Of a stretch of DNA of 64,000 bases, positions 20,018 to 39,877 are shown in pieces; position 1 is the first letter of the stretch, and every line of letters begins with the position of its first letter. The stretch is from the NCBI GenBank assembly GCA_020638735.1, contig JACKHZ010000008.1:1188503-1252502 (forward strand). The letters run 5' to 3'. The notes under the pieces were generated by a model, which was given only the letters and a program-made list of their open reading frames with translations, searched no databases and was not told the origin of the DNA. The translations under genes and the position numbers were made by a program. The stretch comes from Planctomycetota bacterium (GTDB taxonomy: Bacteria; Planctomycetota; UBA1135; UBA2386).

Positions 20018-20533
20018 ATGGAAGTCCTGATCTACCCCGACCCCGTCCTGCGCCGCGGCGGCCAGCCGATCACCGAGTTCGGCCCGGCCCTGCGCGAGAC
20101 CGCCGACCGCATGATCGAGGCGATGTACGAGGAGGGCGGCGTCGGCCTGGCCGCCCCCCAGGTCGGCATCGAGCTCAAGCTGCTGGTGCTCAACCCCAGC
20201 GGCAGCAAGGACGACCGCAGCGGCGAACGCGTGCTCTGCAACCCCAAGATCGTTCGCAAGAAGGGCCGCGAGTTCGACGAGGAGGGCTGCCTGTCGTTCC
20301 CCGGCATCCAGGCCGAGGTCGAGCGCTGGGTCGAGCTGACCGTCGCCTACCTGGACCTGGACGGCAAGGAGCAGACCCTCAAGTGCGAGGAGGCCTGGCT
20401 CGCCCGCATCGTGCAGCACGAGATCGACCACCTCGAGGGCGTGTTCTTCACCGACCGCCTGACCGCCGCCGAGAAGCTGCGCGTCAAGGCGAAGCTGCTC
20501 GAGCTCGAGGACGAATACAAGGCCCGCGCCTGA
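20018..20533 (+). CDS. def: Peptide deformylase
   Basis: A 171-residue deformylase that removes the formyl group from new N-terminal methionines. All three motifs are intact: GVGLAAPQVG at residues 41-50, EGCLS with metal-binding Cys91, and QHEIDH at 133-138 with His134, catalytic Glu135 and His138. Length is standard. The ATG at 20018 begins MEVLIYPDPVLR, the usual N-terminus. ribF follows after 25 bases, probably co-transcribed. Confidence 0.97.
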   Translation: MEVLIYPDPVLRRGGQPITEFGPALRETADRMIEAMYEEGGVGLAAPQVGIELKLLVLNPSGSKDDRSGERVLCNPKIVRKKGREFDEEGCLSFPGIQAEVERWVELTVAYLDLDGKEQTLKCEEAWLARIVQHEIDHLEGVFFTDRLTAAEKLRVKAKLLELEDEYKARA

Positions 20534-20558
20534 CCCACCCGCCCGGCGGCGCACCTCC

Positions 20559-21515
20559 ATGCGACTGATCGAAGGGCTCGACGCGCTGCAGCAGCTCGAC
20601 CTCGCGTCGATCTACGGGGCGGACACCGCCAACAGCCACTCGGTGGTCGCGGTGGGCGTGTTCGACGGCGTGCACCTCGGGCACCAGCGGCTGCTTCACG
20701 AGCTGCTGGAGATGGCCTCGTCGCTGCAGGGCATGCCGACGGTGGTGACGTTCGCCAACCACCCGGACCAGGTGCTGCGCGGCGAGGCGCCGTCGCCGCT
20801 CTGCAGCGTGCCGCTGCGTCTGCGCCTGCTGCGCCGCGCCGGCGTGCTGCGGCTCGTGCTGCTCCGGTTCGAACCGCGGCTGCAGGAGATGACGCCGCGC
20901 GACTTCACCGAGAACGTGCTGGTCGGCCCGCTGCGCGCCCGCGGCCTGCTGCTCGGCTACGACTCGGCGCTCGGCAAGGATCGCGCCGGCACGCCCGAAC
21001 GCTTCCGCGAGCTCGGCGCCGAATACGGGTTCGCGGTGCGCACCGGCGAGCCGTTCCTGCTCGACGGACAGCCGATCTCGTCGACCGCGATCCGCGAGGC
21101 GATCGCGCGCGGCGACCTCGACGCGGCGCAGCGCGGCCTCGGCCGCTTCCCGGGCGTGCTCGGCCACGTCGTGCGCGGCGACGCGCGCGGCCGCCAGCTC
21201 GGCTTCCCGACCGCCAACCTGCGCCTGCAGCCCGGCGCAATGCCACCGGCCGGGGTCTACGCGGTCGAAGCGATCGTCGATGGCCAGACCTGGCCGGCGG
21301 TCGCCAACCTCGGCACCCGCCCGACCTTCGCCGCAGCCGACGCGCCGACCCTCGAGGTGCACCTTCTCGACTTCCAGGGCGACCTCTACGACCGGGAGCT
21401 GGAGGTCACGTTTCGCCGCCGCCTGCGCGACGAACGGCGCTTCGCCGATGCCGCCGAGTTGATGGCCCAGATCGAACGCGACGTCGCCGCGGCGCGGGCG
21501 TGCCTGCAGGCCTGA
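20559..21515 (+). CDS. ribF: Bifunctional riboflavin kinase / FAD synthetase
   Basis: A 318-residue RibF. The N-terminal FAD synthetase (nucleotidyltransferase) half has VGVFDGVHLGHQRLL near residues 32-46 and ISSTAIREAI near 180, the HxGH and ISSTxIR motifs. The C-terminal flavokinase domain contains GRQLGFPTANL and YAVEAIVDG---PAVANLGTRPTF, then LEVHLLDF-GDLYDRELEV. The protein converts riboflavin to FMN and then FAD in the cytoplasm. It lies 25 bases after def. tRNA-Phe follows 88 bases downstream. Confidence 0.96.
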   Translation: MRLIEGLDALQQLDLASIYGADTANSHSVVAVGVFDGVHLGHQRLLHELLEMASSLQGMPTVVTFANHPDQVLRGEAPSPLCSVPLRLRLLRRAGVLRLVLLRFEPRLQEMTPRDFTENVLVGPLRARGLLLGYDSALGKDRAGTPERFRELGAEYGFAVRTGEPFLLDGQPISSTAIREAIARGDLDAAQRGLGRFPGVLGHVVRGDARGRQLGFPTANLRLQPGAMPPAGVYAVEAIVDGQTWPAVANLGTRPTFAAADAPTLEVHLLDFQGDLYDRELEVTFRRRLRDERRFADAAELMAQIERDVAAARACLQA

Positions 21516-21603
21516 ACGGCGGCGCGATCGCGCAGACGAACCCTTGCGCGCGGCGCCGCGGCTCGCTACCGTCCCCCGCCCCACCCTCCGCGGGTTGGCC
21601 CGT

Positions 21604-21679
21604 GGGTAGGTAGCTCAGTTGGTAGAGCACAGCACTGAAAATGCTGGGGTCGCCGGTTCAACTCCGGCCCTGCCCACCA
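21604..21679 (+). tRNA. tRNA-Phe (GAA), CCA encoded
   Basis: A 76-base cloverleaf. The acceptor stem GGGTAGG pairs with CCTGCCC (one G-U), the D arm is GCTC...GAGC, the anticodon stem CAGCA/TGCTG holds the loop CTGAAAA with anticodon GAA, and the T arm is GCCGG-TTCAACT-CCGGC. The 3' CCA is encoded at 21677-21679. Anticodon GAA reads Phe codons. Confidence 0.97.
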
Positions 21680-21803
21680 CTTCCATCGCCTGATCGCGCA
21701 GCCCGCGCCAGCGCTGGAGCCCTGCCCGACGCGCATCGCCGCCGCGGCATTCATCCGCCGGACGCGCAAGTCCGGCCGCAACTGGCGCCGATACGGCGAC
21801 ACG

Positions 21804-23144
21804 ATGATCCAATGGCCCTGGTCGCGTCCCAAGCCCTCGAAGGCGCCAGCACCCGACAACCCTGAGCCGCACTCCGAACTGCTCGCGAAGCTCGCCGCCG
21901 CGCGGGAACAACTGCGCGCGCTCGATGCCATCCGCGCCTGCCAGGCGGTGATCGAGTTCACGCCGGACGGCGTCATCCGCGCGGCCAATCCGATCATGCT
22001 GAAGACGCTCGGCTACTCGGCGAAGGAGCTGATCGGCGAGCACCATTCGATGCTGATGGAGCCATTCTTGCGCGACAGCGAGGGCTACCGCGCGTTCTGG
22101 CGCAAGCTCGCCGCCGGCGAGTTCCAGTCGGGTGTGTTCCGGCGCCTCGCCAAGGGCCAGCGACCGATCTGGCTGCAGGCCTCCTACAACCCGGTCCACG
22201 ACGAGCACGGCAACGTCACCGGCGTGGTCAAGGTCGCGGCCGACATCACCGCGCGCAAGCGGCGCGAAGCCGAGGCGCTCAACCGTTCGCAGGCCTACAT
22301 CGAGTTCACGCCCGACGGCACGATCGTCGACGCCAACGAGAACTTCCTGCGGTGCATGGGCTACTCGCTCGACGAGATCCGCGGCAAGCACCACCGCATG
22401 TTCGTCGATTCCGAACACGCCCAGAGCCCGGAGTACGCGACGTTCTGGCGCGAGCTCGGCCAGGGCACCTTCCAGCAGAACGACTTCCGCCGCGTCGCCC
22501 GCGGCGGCCGCCCGATCTGGATCCGCGGCACCTACAGCCCGGTGCTCGACGACGCCGGCAACGTCACCGGCGTGGTCAAGATCGCCTCCGACGTGACCCA
22601 CGAGATGCAGATCCGCGAAGACACCGCCCGGGTCACCGCGACGCTCTCCAGCGGCCTGCAGGAGCTCAACCAGTCCGCGACCCAGATCTCGCGGCGCATC
22701 GCCGACAACGCCGCCCTGGCGCGCGGCGCGACCGAGCACATGGAGGGCGCCTCGCGCCTGATCGCCGTGCTCGACGAGAGCAGCAAGAACGTCGGCGCGA
22801 TCAGCGAGACGATCCGCGAGATCGCCGACAAGACCAACCTGCTGGCGCTCAACGCGACCATCGAGGCCGCGCGCGCCGGCGAGAGCGGCCGTGGCTTCGC
22901 CGTGGTCGCCAACGAGGTCAAGGACCTCGCCAACCAGACGCGCGAAGCGACCAGCGAGATCTCGAGCCGCATCGAGGGCATCCAGCAGCAGGTGCAGTCG
23001 GCGGTCGCGGCCTTCGACTCCATCCGCCGCGAACTGGACGGGGTCTCGACCAACACCACCGACATCGCCAGCGTGGTCGAAGAGCAGAGCGCCGTCGTGC
23101 AGGAGCTCGACCAGGCCTCGCGCGGCCTCGCCGCCCGGGCCTGA
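21804..23144 (+). CDS. Soluble PAS-PAS methyl-accepting chemotaxis protein
   Basis: A 446-residue cytoplasmic chemoreceptor. Two PAS domains in tandem lie at about 45-155 and 165-275, each with IEFTPDG----AN, MGYS/LGYS, HH-M, and a VTGVVKVA-D-T terminal strand; they are clear repeats of each other. The rest is the signalling coiled coil with the hairpin tip EIADKTNLLALNATIEAARAG and GRGFAVVANEVKDLA. No transmembrane helix is present, so it senses an internal cue such as redox or a ligand, as in BdlA/Aer2-like receptors. No heme-binding signature was identified. No che genes are adjacent. The C-terminus is short, without a CheR pentapeptide. Confidence 0.92.
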   Translation: MIQWPWSRPKPSKAPAPDNPEPHSELLAKLAAAREQLRALDAIRACQAVIEFTPDGVIRAANPIMLKTLGYSAKELIGEHHSMLMEPFLRDSEGYRAFWRKLAAGEFQSGVFRRLAKGQRPIWLQASYNPVHDEHGNVTGVVKVAADITARKRREAEALNRSQAYIEFTPDGTIVDANENFLRCMGYSLDEIRGKHHRMFVDSEHAQSPEYATFWRELGQGTFQQNDFRRVARGGRPIWIRGTYSPVLDDAGNVTGVVKIASDVTHEMQIREDTARVTATLSSGLQELNQSATQISRRIADNAALARGATEHMEGASRLIAVLDESSKNVGAISETIREIADKTNLLALNATIEAARAGESGRGFAVVANEVKDLANQTREATSEISSRIEGIQQQVQSAVAAFDSIRRELDGVSTNTTDIASVVEEQSAVVQELDQASRGLAARA

Positions 23145-23266
23145 GGAGCGAGCCGGCCGCCGGGCCAGGCGCGGAGCTTCGCTCGACTGGTCGAATCGAC
23201 AGGGCGTCCGCCGCTATCCTCGTCACGGATGCGGCCAGACCTGCTGGCTGAAGTGAGCCACGTCCG

Positions 23267-23506
23267 ATGAACGACCCCGACGCCCCATCCCCGCTCGCCG
23301 AGAGCGTGCTGCACGTCTCCGGCATGACCTGCGGCCACTGCGTGCAGCACGTGCAGAAGGCGCTCGCCGCGGTCGACGGCGTGCAGAGCGCCGAAGTGGA
23401 CCTGGCCCGACATAGCGCCCGTGTCCTACACGACGCCTCGCGCGCGCCGATCGAAGCGCTGATCGCCGCGATCGTCGAGGAGGGCTACGAGGCGAGCCCT
23501 TCGTGA
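23267..23506 (+). CDS. Heavy-metal-associated domain protein, CopZ-like copper chaperone
   Basis: A 79-residue single HMA domain: VLHVSGMTCGHCVQHVQKAL at about residues 14-33 with the metal-binding MTCGHC, then a VDGVQSAEVDL strand. CopZ-type proteins carry Cu(I) to export ATPases. It stands 42 bases upstream of the CopA gene, whose own N-terminal HMA domain is similar, so copper handling is the natural role. A MerP-like mercury role is less likely because no mer genes are nearby. Confidence 0.85.
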   Translation: MNDPDAPSPLAESVLHVSGMTCGHCVQHVQKALAAVDGVQSAEVDLARHSARVLHDASRAPIEALIAAIVEEGYEASPS

Positions 23507-23548
23507 CGATCCCCGACCGAAGCTGACGGCAGCGGGCGTGCGCCCGAC

Positions 23549-25855
23549 ATGAGCGACGAGACCGACAGCCCCGCGATGGAACGCACCACCATCGACATCA
23601 CCGGCATGACCTGCGCCGCCTGCGTGCGGCGGGTCGAGCGCGCGCTGCAGAAGCTCGACGGCGTCGCCGACGCGACCGTCAACCTGGCGACCCAGCAGGC
23701 GCAGGCCAGCTTCGACCCGGCGCGGGTGTCGCGGCCCCAGCTCGACGCCGCGATCGTCGATGCCGGCTACGGCGTGCTGCAGCCACCCGATCCCGAGCCA
23801 CCGACGTCGCCGCAGGGCGACGACAGCTCCCCCGCGGCATCCACGACCAGCGCCCGCGAACGCGCCGACCTCGACGAACGTCGCAGCCAGCTGCGCAGCC
23901 TCGCCGTCGCCGCGACCGCGACCGTGCCGCTGCTGGTGATGGGCATGTCGCACGGCGCCATCCCGTTCGCGGCGAGCCACGCGGGGCGCATCACCCAGTT
24001 CGCGCTGGCGTCGATCGTGCTGTTCGGCCCGGGCATGCGCTTCCTGCGCGGCGGCACAGCGGCGCTGCGCCATCGCAGCCCCGACATGAACACGCTCGTG
24101 TCGCTCGGCGCCATGGCGGCGTGGGCGTGGTCGACGGTGGCGACGTTCGCGCCGCAGTGGTTCGCGCACGGCGAACACGAGCTGCCGCACGTCTACTTCG
24201 AGGCGACCGGCGCGATCCTCGGCTTCATCCTGCTCGGCAAGTTCCTCGAATCGCGCGCGCGCTGGCGGCTCGGCGACGCAGTGCGCCAGCTGCACGCGAT
24301 GGTGCCGGCGCACGCCCGCCGCGTCGAAGCCGGCGCAGAACACGAAGTGCCGGTCGCGGCGCTGCGCGTCGGCGACGTCGTGCGCGTGCGCCCGGGCGAA
24401 CGCGCCCCCGTCGACGGCGTCGTCACCGACGGCGCGTCGGCGTTCGACGAGTCGCTGCTGACCGGCGAGAGCGTGCCGGTCGACAAGGCCGTCGGCGACC
24501 GCATCGTCGGCGGCAGCATGAACACCACCGGCGCGGTGCTGCTGCGCGTCGACCGTGTCGGCCGCGACACCGCGCTGGCGCGCATCGCCGCCGCCGTCGA
24601 GGAGGCGCAGGGCTCGCGCGCGCCGATCGCCCGTTTCGCCGACCGCGCCAGCGCCGTGTTCGTGCCGATCGTGCTGGCGCTCGCGGCGATCACCTTCGGC
24701 GCGTGGTGGCTGCAGCAGCCCGACAGCGGCGGCCTCGCGGTCGCGATCGAATACACCGTCGCCGTGCTGGTGATCGCCTGCCCCTGCGCGCTCGGCCTGG
24801 CGACGCCGGCGGCGGTCGCGGTCGCCGCCGGCCGCGGCGCCGAGCTCGGCGTGCTGTTCCGCAACGGCGCGGCGGTCGAGCAGGCCAGCCACGTCGACAC
24901 GGTGTTCTTGGACAAGACCGGTACGCTGACCAACGGCCGCCCCGAGGTCGCGGCGATCGAGCTGCTCGACGGCAACGACGAAGACCAGGCGCTGCGCCTG
25001 GCCGCCGCGGCCGAACTGGGCAGCGAACACCCGTTCGCCCGCGCGATCGTCGAGGCGGCCCGCCAACGCGAACTGCCGGTCGAGCCGGTGACAGACTTCG
25101 CCGCGACCGCGGCGATGGGCGTCACCGCGCGCGTCGACGACGCTCGCATCGCGGTCGGCAAGCCCGAGTGGCTGGCGGCCCTGGGTGTCGACACGACGAC
25201 TGCCACGACGGTCGCTGCGCGCATGGCCGAGCGCGGCGTCACGCCGCTGGTGCTCGCCCGCGACCGCTCGCCGCTCGCCGTGATCGGGCTCGCCGACGCG
25301 CTGCGCCCCGAAGCGCGCGCCGCCATCGCCGGGCTGCGCAAGATGGACGTTCGCGTCGAAGTGCTGACCGGGGACCGCGCCGGCGTCGCCGCCGCGGTCA
25401 CCGCCGAGTTGCGCGTCGACGATCTGCACGCCGAGCTGCTGCCAGCCGACAAGGCACACCTCGTCGCCGAGGCACGGCGCCGCGGCCGCCGCGTGGCGAT
25501 GGTCGGCGACGGCGTCAACGACGCACAGGCACTCGCCGCCGCCGACCTCGGCGTCGCCATCGGCACCGGCACCGACGTCGCGGCCGCCGCGGCCGACGTC
25601 GCGCTGCTGCGCGGTGGACTCGACGGCTTGCCGACCGCGCTCGGTCTGGCCCGCGCGACGATGCGCACGATCCGCCAGAACCTGGTCTGGGCGTCGGTCT
25701 ACAACCTGCTCGGCATCCCGGTCGCGGCCGGCGCGTTCGCCTCGTTCGGCGTGTCGCTGTCGCCGGTGCTGGCCAGCGCGGCGATGTCGCTGTCGAGCGT
25801 GTCGGTGCTGCTCAACTCGCTGCGGCTGCGGCGACAAGGTCGCGCAGCGGGCTGA
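23549..25855 (+). CDS. copA: Copper-exporting P1B-type ATPase
   Basis: A 768-residue Cu(I) pump. The N-terminal HMA domain has GMTCAAC with Cys22 and Cys25. The membrane CPC motif is at 411-413 (IACPCALGLATPAAVAV), the phosphorylated Asp455 is in DKTGTLTNG, then SEHPFARAI with the P1B His-Pro pair, and the hinge GDGVNDAQALAAADLGVAIGTG. Eight membrane helices are expected, and the last one carries the SxxSVSVLLNSLRL pattern of copper pumps. It follows the CopZ-like gene in an apparent two-gene operon. Length and motifs are complete. Confidence 0.96.
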   Translation: MSDETDSPAMERTTIDITGMTCAACVRRVERALQKLDGVADATVNLATQQAQASFDPARVSRPQLDAAIVDAGYGVLQPPDPEPPTSPQGDDSSPAASTTSARERADLDERRSQLRSLAVAATATVPLLVMGMSHGAIPFAASHAGRITQFALASIVLFGPGMRFLRGGTAALRHRSPDMNTLVSLGAMAAWAWSTVATFAPQWFAHGEHELPHVYFEATGAILGFILLGKFLESRARWRLGDAVRQLHAMVPAHARRVEAGAEHEVPVAALRVGDVVRVRPGERAPVDGVVTDGASAFDESLLTGESVPVDKAVGDRIVGGSMNTTGAVLLRVDRVGRDTALARIAAAVEEAQGSRAPIARFADRASAVFVPIVLALAAITFGAWWLQQPDSGGLAVAIEYTVAVLVIACPCALGLATPAAVAVAAGRGAELGVLFRNGAAVEQASHVDTVFLDKTGTLTNGRPEVAAIELLDGNDEDQALRLAAAAELGSEHPFARAIVEAARQRELPVEPVTDFAATAAMGVTARVDDARIAVGKPEWLAALGVDTTTATTVAARMAERGVTPLVLARDRSPLAVIGLADALRPEARAAIAGLRKMDVRVEVLTGDRAGVAAAVTAELRVDDLHAELLPADKAHLVAEARRRGRRVAMVGDGVNDAQALAAADLGVAIGTGTDVAAAAADVALLRGGLDGLPTALGLARATMRTIRQNLVWASVYNLLGIPVAAGAFASFGVSLSPVLASAAMSLSSVSVLLNSLRLRRQGRAAG

Positions 25856-26116
25856 GCTACGGGCATCCACCCCGATCCGGGTCGCGCGCGCCACGTTCGA
25901 CCAGCGATCCAAGCCACGATGTCACCGGCAGTTCGAGGATCGCACTCCTGCCCATTGCGTACGCCGTCCGATCCTTTCATCTCTACGGAGTGTCGCTGCT
26001 CCGCCGCGGGGCCGACTGCTTCGGGAGGGGCCCGCGTGGCCGCGCGGCCGGCTGGCCCAACCGTCGCCTGCCCACCAGCGGTTCGCCCAGGATCACCACC
26101 ACCTCCACGTCTCGCC

Positions 26117-35533
<9,417 letters not shown>

Positions 35534-35557
35534 GATGGGCGACGCCGCGGCGGGCGG

Positions 35558-37230
35558 TTACTTGTCGCCGCCGCCGGGCTGCACGCCGCCGGGGCTCGCC
35601 GCGTCGTCCGCCGCCTTCGGCTTGACCAGGTCGGCGCGCTTCGGCTTCAGCTTGTCGAACAGCGTCTTGTCGATGACGTAGTACCACGGCCCGAAGCGCG
35701 CGGTCAGCTTGCCGGCCTCTTCCTGGCCGGTCTTGACCTTGGCGTCGTAGCTCGTCCACTCGCCGGCGAACTTGCTCAGCTCGTCCTCGAACGGCAGCCG
35801 ATCGCTGCGCACGTCGGCGTTCGCGCCGTCGCCGCCGGCCGCCTTGTCGGCGCCGAACGACGACACCACGTAGCCGTCGCCCTCGGCGGTCAGCTGGTAC
35901 TCGCCGCCCCACGGGTCGGGCGCCAGCTCGGCGAGCAGCGCCTCGCCCTCGGCCGGCTTCTCGGTCAGCGCCAGCAGGTTGGCGGGCAGCTGGTTCTCGT
36001 GGCTCGCGCGCCAGGCCTCGACCGCCTTCTGGATCGCCTCGACCTGCTTCCGCGCCTCGGCGCGCTTGTCCAGCTCGGCCTGCTCCAGGCGCGGGCCGGT
36101 CGGCTTCTTCAGCAGGCTCTCGGCGAACTCGGCGGTGACCATCAGGTAGCGGTTGTTGGCCTCCTCGGCGGGTTGCTCGCCTTCCTTCGGCTCGCTGCCG
36201 ATGCCCGACACCTCGCTGCCGTCGTCGCGCGCCAGCTCGCCGAAGCGCAGCGTGTAGCGCACGCCCTTCTTGGTCTCGAACAAGAGGTCACCCTCGTTGG
36301 ACCACAGCTTGCCGCCGCGACCGAGGAAGAAGCCCTTCTGCGCGAGCAGCTGGCCGAGGATCTGCCGGTCGATGCCGCTGGCCTGCTCGAGCGCCGCGGT
36401 CAGGCCATCGGGCTTGGCGCGCACGCCGACGATCTTGATCTGGCCCAGGGTGTTGCCGATCTCGGTCAGCTTCTCCTCGTTGGGCTCCTCCTTGGCGGTG
36501 TCGAGCCCGTCGAGCACCCACTTCGCCCGCGGCGTCCTTCTTCACCACGAGCTTCGCCCTTGACGATCTGCCCGGCCTGCTCGTCGACCGAGTAGTTGTC
36601 GAACGTGATCTTGCTGATGTCCCAGGTCTGGGTCTTGAGCAGATCGGTCTCGATCCAGTCGGCGAACTTGGTCGACACCTCGCCGACGAGCTTGGTCGCG
36701 TAGACGCGCTTCTTGTCCGGAATGCGCACGTAGCGCACGTCCATCTTGTCCTCGATCTCCTTGCCGATGATCAGGTCGGCGAGCACGTTGCCGGCGCTGT
36801 CCTTCATCGTGACGCGCTTGCCGCGGCCCTCGGTCTCCACGCCCTCGGCGAGCGGATCGATGACGCCGAACTCCACGTGCCGCGCGCGCGAGTCGCTGAC
36901 CACCGCCAGCTTGGTCAGGCCGATCAGCATCGCCGCCGCCTTGCCCATCTGGTCCTTGGCGTCGGCCGGGTAGTTGTAGTGCGACGGGATCGTCCACACG
37001 CCCTTGTCGTCGCGCTTGACCGCGAACGGGAAGACGTCGCTCTGCTCCTCGCGGAACGCGGTCACGACCAGCTCGGCGACCTGGTCGCCGTCGGTCAGCT
37101 TGGGAAAGAACACCTCGCCCTGATCGTCGAACAGGTCGAGGCGGGCCTCACGCGGCCCGGTGAACAGGGCCAGCGCGGTGAGCGCCGCAGCGGCGCCGAG
37201 CACGGCTCCAGTCTTGGCGAACTCGTTCAT
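35558..37230 (-). pseudogene. DUF4340 protein of the Gld-type ABC module, disrupted by two single-base insertions
   Basis: Two open frames encode successive parts: MNEFAKTGAVLGAAAALTAL through FDNYSVDEQAGQIVKGE, then, in another frame, LDGLDTAKEEPNEEKLTEIG to the end. Removing one base near 36553 and one near 36521 joins them through LVVKKDAAGEWVLDG into a single 556-residue protein. The N-terminus is one membrane helix, the rest is a periplasmic DUF4340 domain, and the C-terminal half has an Ala/Glu/Lys helix. DUF4340 genes typically follow GldG-like genes. The ATG overlaps the GldG stop (TGATG) after a GGAGG, so the start is well supported. The insertions may be real mutations or consensus errors. 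Confidence 0.8.
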
Positions 37231-39867
37231 CACTTGCCTCCGTGGCTGCCGACCAGCCGGCTCTTCGGGACGATCGCCGAGGCGCGCATGGCCCGGCGAG
37301 CGAAGGTGACCAGCCCCAGCAGGATGCCCGGCAACAGCGCCAGGGCCAACGTGATCCAGCGGTAGCTGTTGTGGATGCGCATGCGCGCCGCGTCGCGGTC
37401 GAACTGCGCCTCCTCGAGCTTGCGCTCCTTCTTCTCCTCGATCTGCGCCTTCGCCAGCTCCAGCTTGCGGTTCTCCTGCTGCTGGACCTGCACGATCTTG
37501 ACCTCCTTGGCCTGCGCGTCGAGGGTCGCGTCGTTCTTGATCTTGTCGACCGCCTCGTCGAGCCGCGCCTGCGCCTCGTCGAGCGACGTCTTGGCGGCCT
37601 CTTCGGCGTCGCGCTTCTGCTTCTGCCAGGCCTTCTCGAACACCGTCTGCGCCTCCTCGACCGCCGTCAGCTTGCGCAGCAGCGGCCGCCGCTTGCGCAG
37701 CCCGATCAGGCTGTCGTCGCCGACGAGCGTGTCGATGCAGTTGAGCGCGAAGGTGACGTTGTCGAACCGCACGTTCGGGTCCATCACTCGCTGACGCAGC
37801 TGGAAGAACTGGTTGCCGATCATGTCGAGGTCGGCGACGTAGATCAGGTCGATACCCTTCCCGTCACCATCCGGCTTGCCGGTGACGCGGGCGGCGAGGG
37901 TCAGGTCCTTGTTGCGCACCTGGCGCCGCGGGCGCGGGTTGAGCGACGGACCGCCGCCGAACGGGTTGAACTGGAACAGGTCCATCTTGGCGACGATGCC
38001 GTTCTCCTCGCCGGTGCTGTCGGGGCCGCGCGAGACCAGCAGCGGCGTGAACGTCAGCCCGTCGGCGCCGCTCGACTCGACGTGACCGCCGAGCATCGAC
38101 ACGACGTTCTGCAGGCCCTTGGTGATCGGCGAGTCCGCCGACATGCCGGCGTCGTGCACGAACACGAACTCCGGGCTGATGCGGCCGCCGGGGAAGGTGT
38201 TGTAGGACAGGTCCCAGACGACCTCGCCGACCGGCGCGTTGACGCCGATCGCGCGCTGGAAGCCGGCCCAGTTGCCCTTCTCCGGGCCGCCGCCGCCCAT
38301 CATGCGCGCCTGCATGCCGCCCTTCTGGTCGTCGGCCGCGGTGCCCCAGGCGCTGACCGGGGCCGGGTCCTCGAACAGCACCACCTTGTGGCCGTCGAGG
38401 ATCCACTGCTGCAGCTTGTCCATCGGCTCCTGCTCGAGCGAGCTGGCCTGCGGCACGAGCAGACAGGCGATGTCGGTCGGGTACTCGCCGGTCGGGTCGA
38501 CGTTGACGATCTCGTACTGCTGCTCGAGCTCCGAGGCGATCGCCCAGCGCGGCTTCTGCTGGAAGGTCTGCATGTCGAAGCCGCCGAACAGCTCGACGTC
38601 GGTCTTGAGGATGCCGACCTTCTGCCGGCTGGTCTTCGCCACCGTGCGCACGCTGCGCATCAGCTCGCATCGAGCGCACGGCGGGCCCGACGAACGGGTT
38701 GACGACCTTCTCGGTGCCTGACTGCACGGCGAAGCTGAAGAACATCTGCACGTCGGCGAAGCCGCTGGCGGGCAGCGGGATCGTCACGCTCTGCGAACGG
38801 ATGCCGTAGTTGGCCTCCGCCTGCCGCGCCTCCTCGGAGTAGGGCTCCGGGATCACGAGGTTCTTCTCGATGGCGCTGCCGCCGAGCGTGTCGAACTGGT
38901 CGATCAGGTTGAGCAGCAGCTTGCGCTGCTGCACGAACTGCTCCGGCACCTGGTCGCTGACGTAGGCGGTGATGATCACCGGCCGGTCCGGGCTCAGCTC
39001 GGCGATCAGCTTGCGCGTCTCGTCGCTCAGCGAGTGGATGCCCTCGACGGTCGCGTCGATGCGCGGCAGCACGTTGACGCCGACCACCGTCAGCGCGAAC
39101 GCCGCGACGGTCAGTCCGGCGAAGCGCAGCAGGCCGTGCAGGCCCTGGTCGACGTGGCGCCACTGGCGGCGGGCGAGCAGCGTCAACCCGAGGTAGAAGA
39201 ACGCCAGCGTCAGGCCGAGGAACAGCAGCAGGCCCGACAGCGGCACCTCGCCGCCGGCGAACAGCCGGAACTGCCCGACCGGCCCGTTGGCCTGCCAGCT
39301 GAGGAAGCCGAGCGCGCCGAGCGACTCACCGGTGCCCAGCACCACCGCCGACAGCAGCAGCGACAGGATCAGCGCGACGGTGCCGTTCTGGGTCAGCTGC
39401 GAGCCGACCATGGTCACGGCGACCAGCATCACGCCGAGCAGCCAGTAGCCGAGGTAGTTGGCGAACAGCTGCCCCCAGTCGGGGTTGCCGAGCCAGCTGA
39501 GGGCCAGCGGCAGCACCATCGTGAAGGCCAGCGACACCGTGTAGACCGACACCGAGGCCAGGAACTTGCCGAGCTGCAGGTCGAAGTCGCTGCCGGGCAG
39601 CGTGAACAGCAGCTCCTGGGTGCCGGTGGCCCGCTCGCTCGACCAGCTGCTCATCGTCGAGGCGGCGATGAACACCGCCGCGAGCGCGGGGAACCAGGCG
39701 TTGAGCGTGTCGAGGTTGGCGAGGTTGTTGGTGAAGAACTCGCCGGACCACATCAGCAGCCCGGTCGCGATCATCACGAACAGGCAGATGAAGATGTAGT
39801 TGGTCGGGTTGCCGAACCAGCTGCGAAGGTCGCGCTTCCAGACCGCGCGTACGACGTTGGAGTTCAT
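37230..39867 (-). pseudogene. GldF-GldG fusion: ABC-2 permease joined to GldG-like domain, with one frameshift
   Basis: The first frame starts MNSNVVRAVWKRDLRSWFGNP, an ABC-2 permease of the GldF/NosY kind with about six helices (to about residue 250). It continues into a GldG-like part: a membrane helix, IDATVEGIHSLSDETRKLI, and RPVIITAYVSDQVPEQF. At about 38668 one extra base breaks the frame; removing it joins AVRS to ELMRSVRTVAKTSRQKVGIL and yields one 878-residue protein. The second part has LFGGFDMQTF, YVADLDMIGNQFFQL, a long charged coiled coil and a final membrane helix. In Bacteroidetes GldA/F/G serve gliding; elsewhere these modules have unknown transport roles. Fusion of F and G is seen in other phyla. 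Confidence 0.82.
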
Positions 39868-39877
39868 CGCGTGAGCC

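Noticed and set aside
36510..36560. Programmed ribosomal frameshift in the DUF4340 gene
   Set aside because: No slippery heptamer or downstream structure; two separate shifts 32 bases apart are better explained by insertions or errors.
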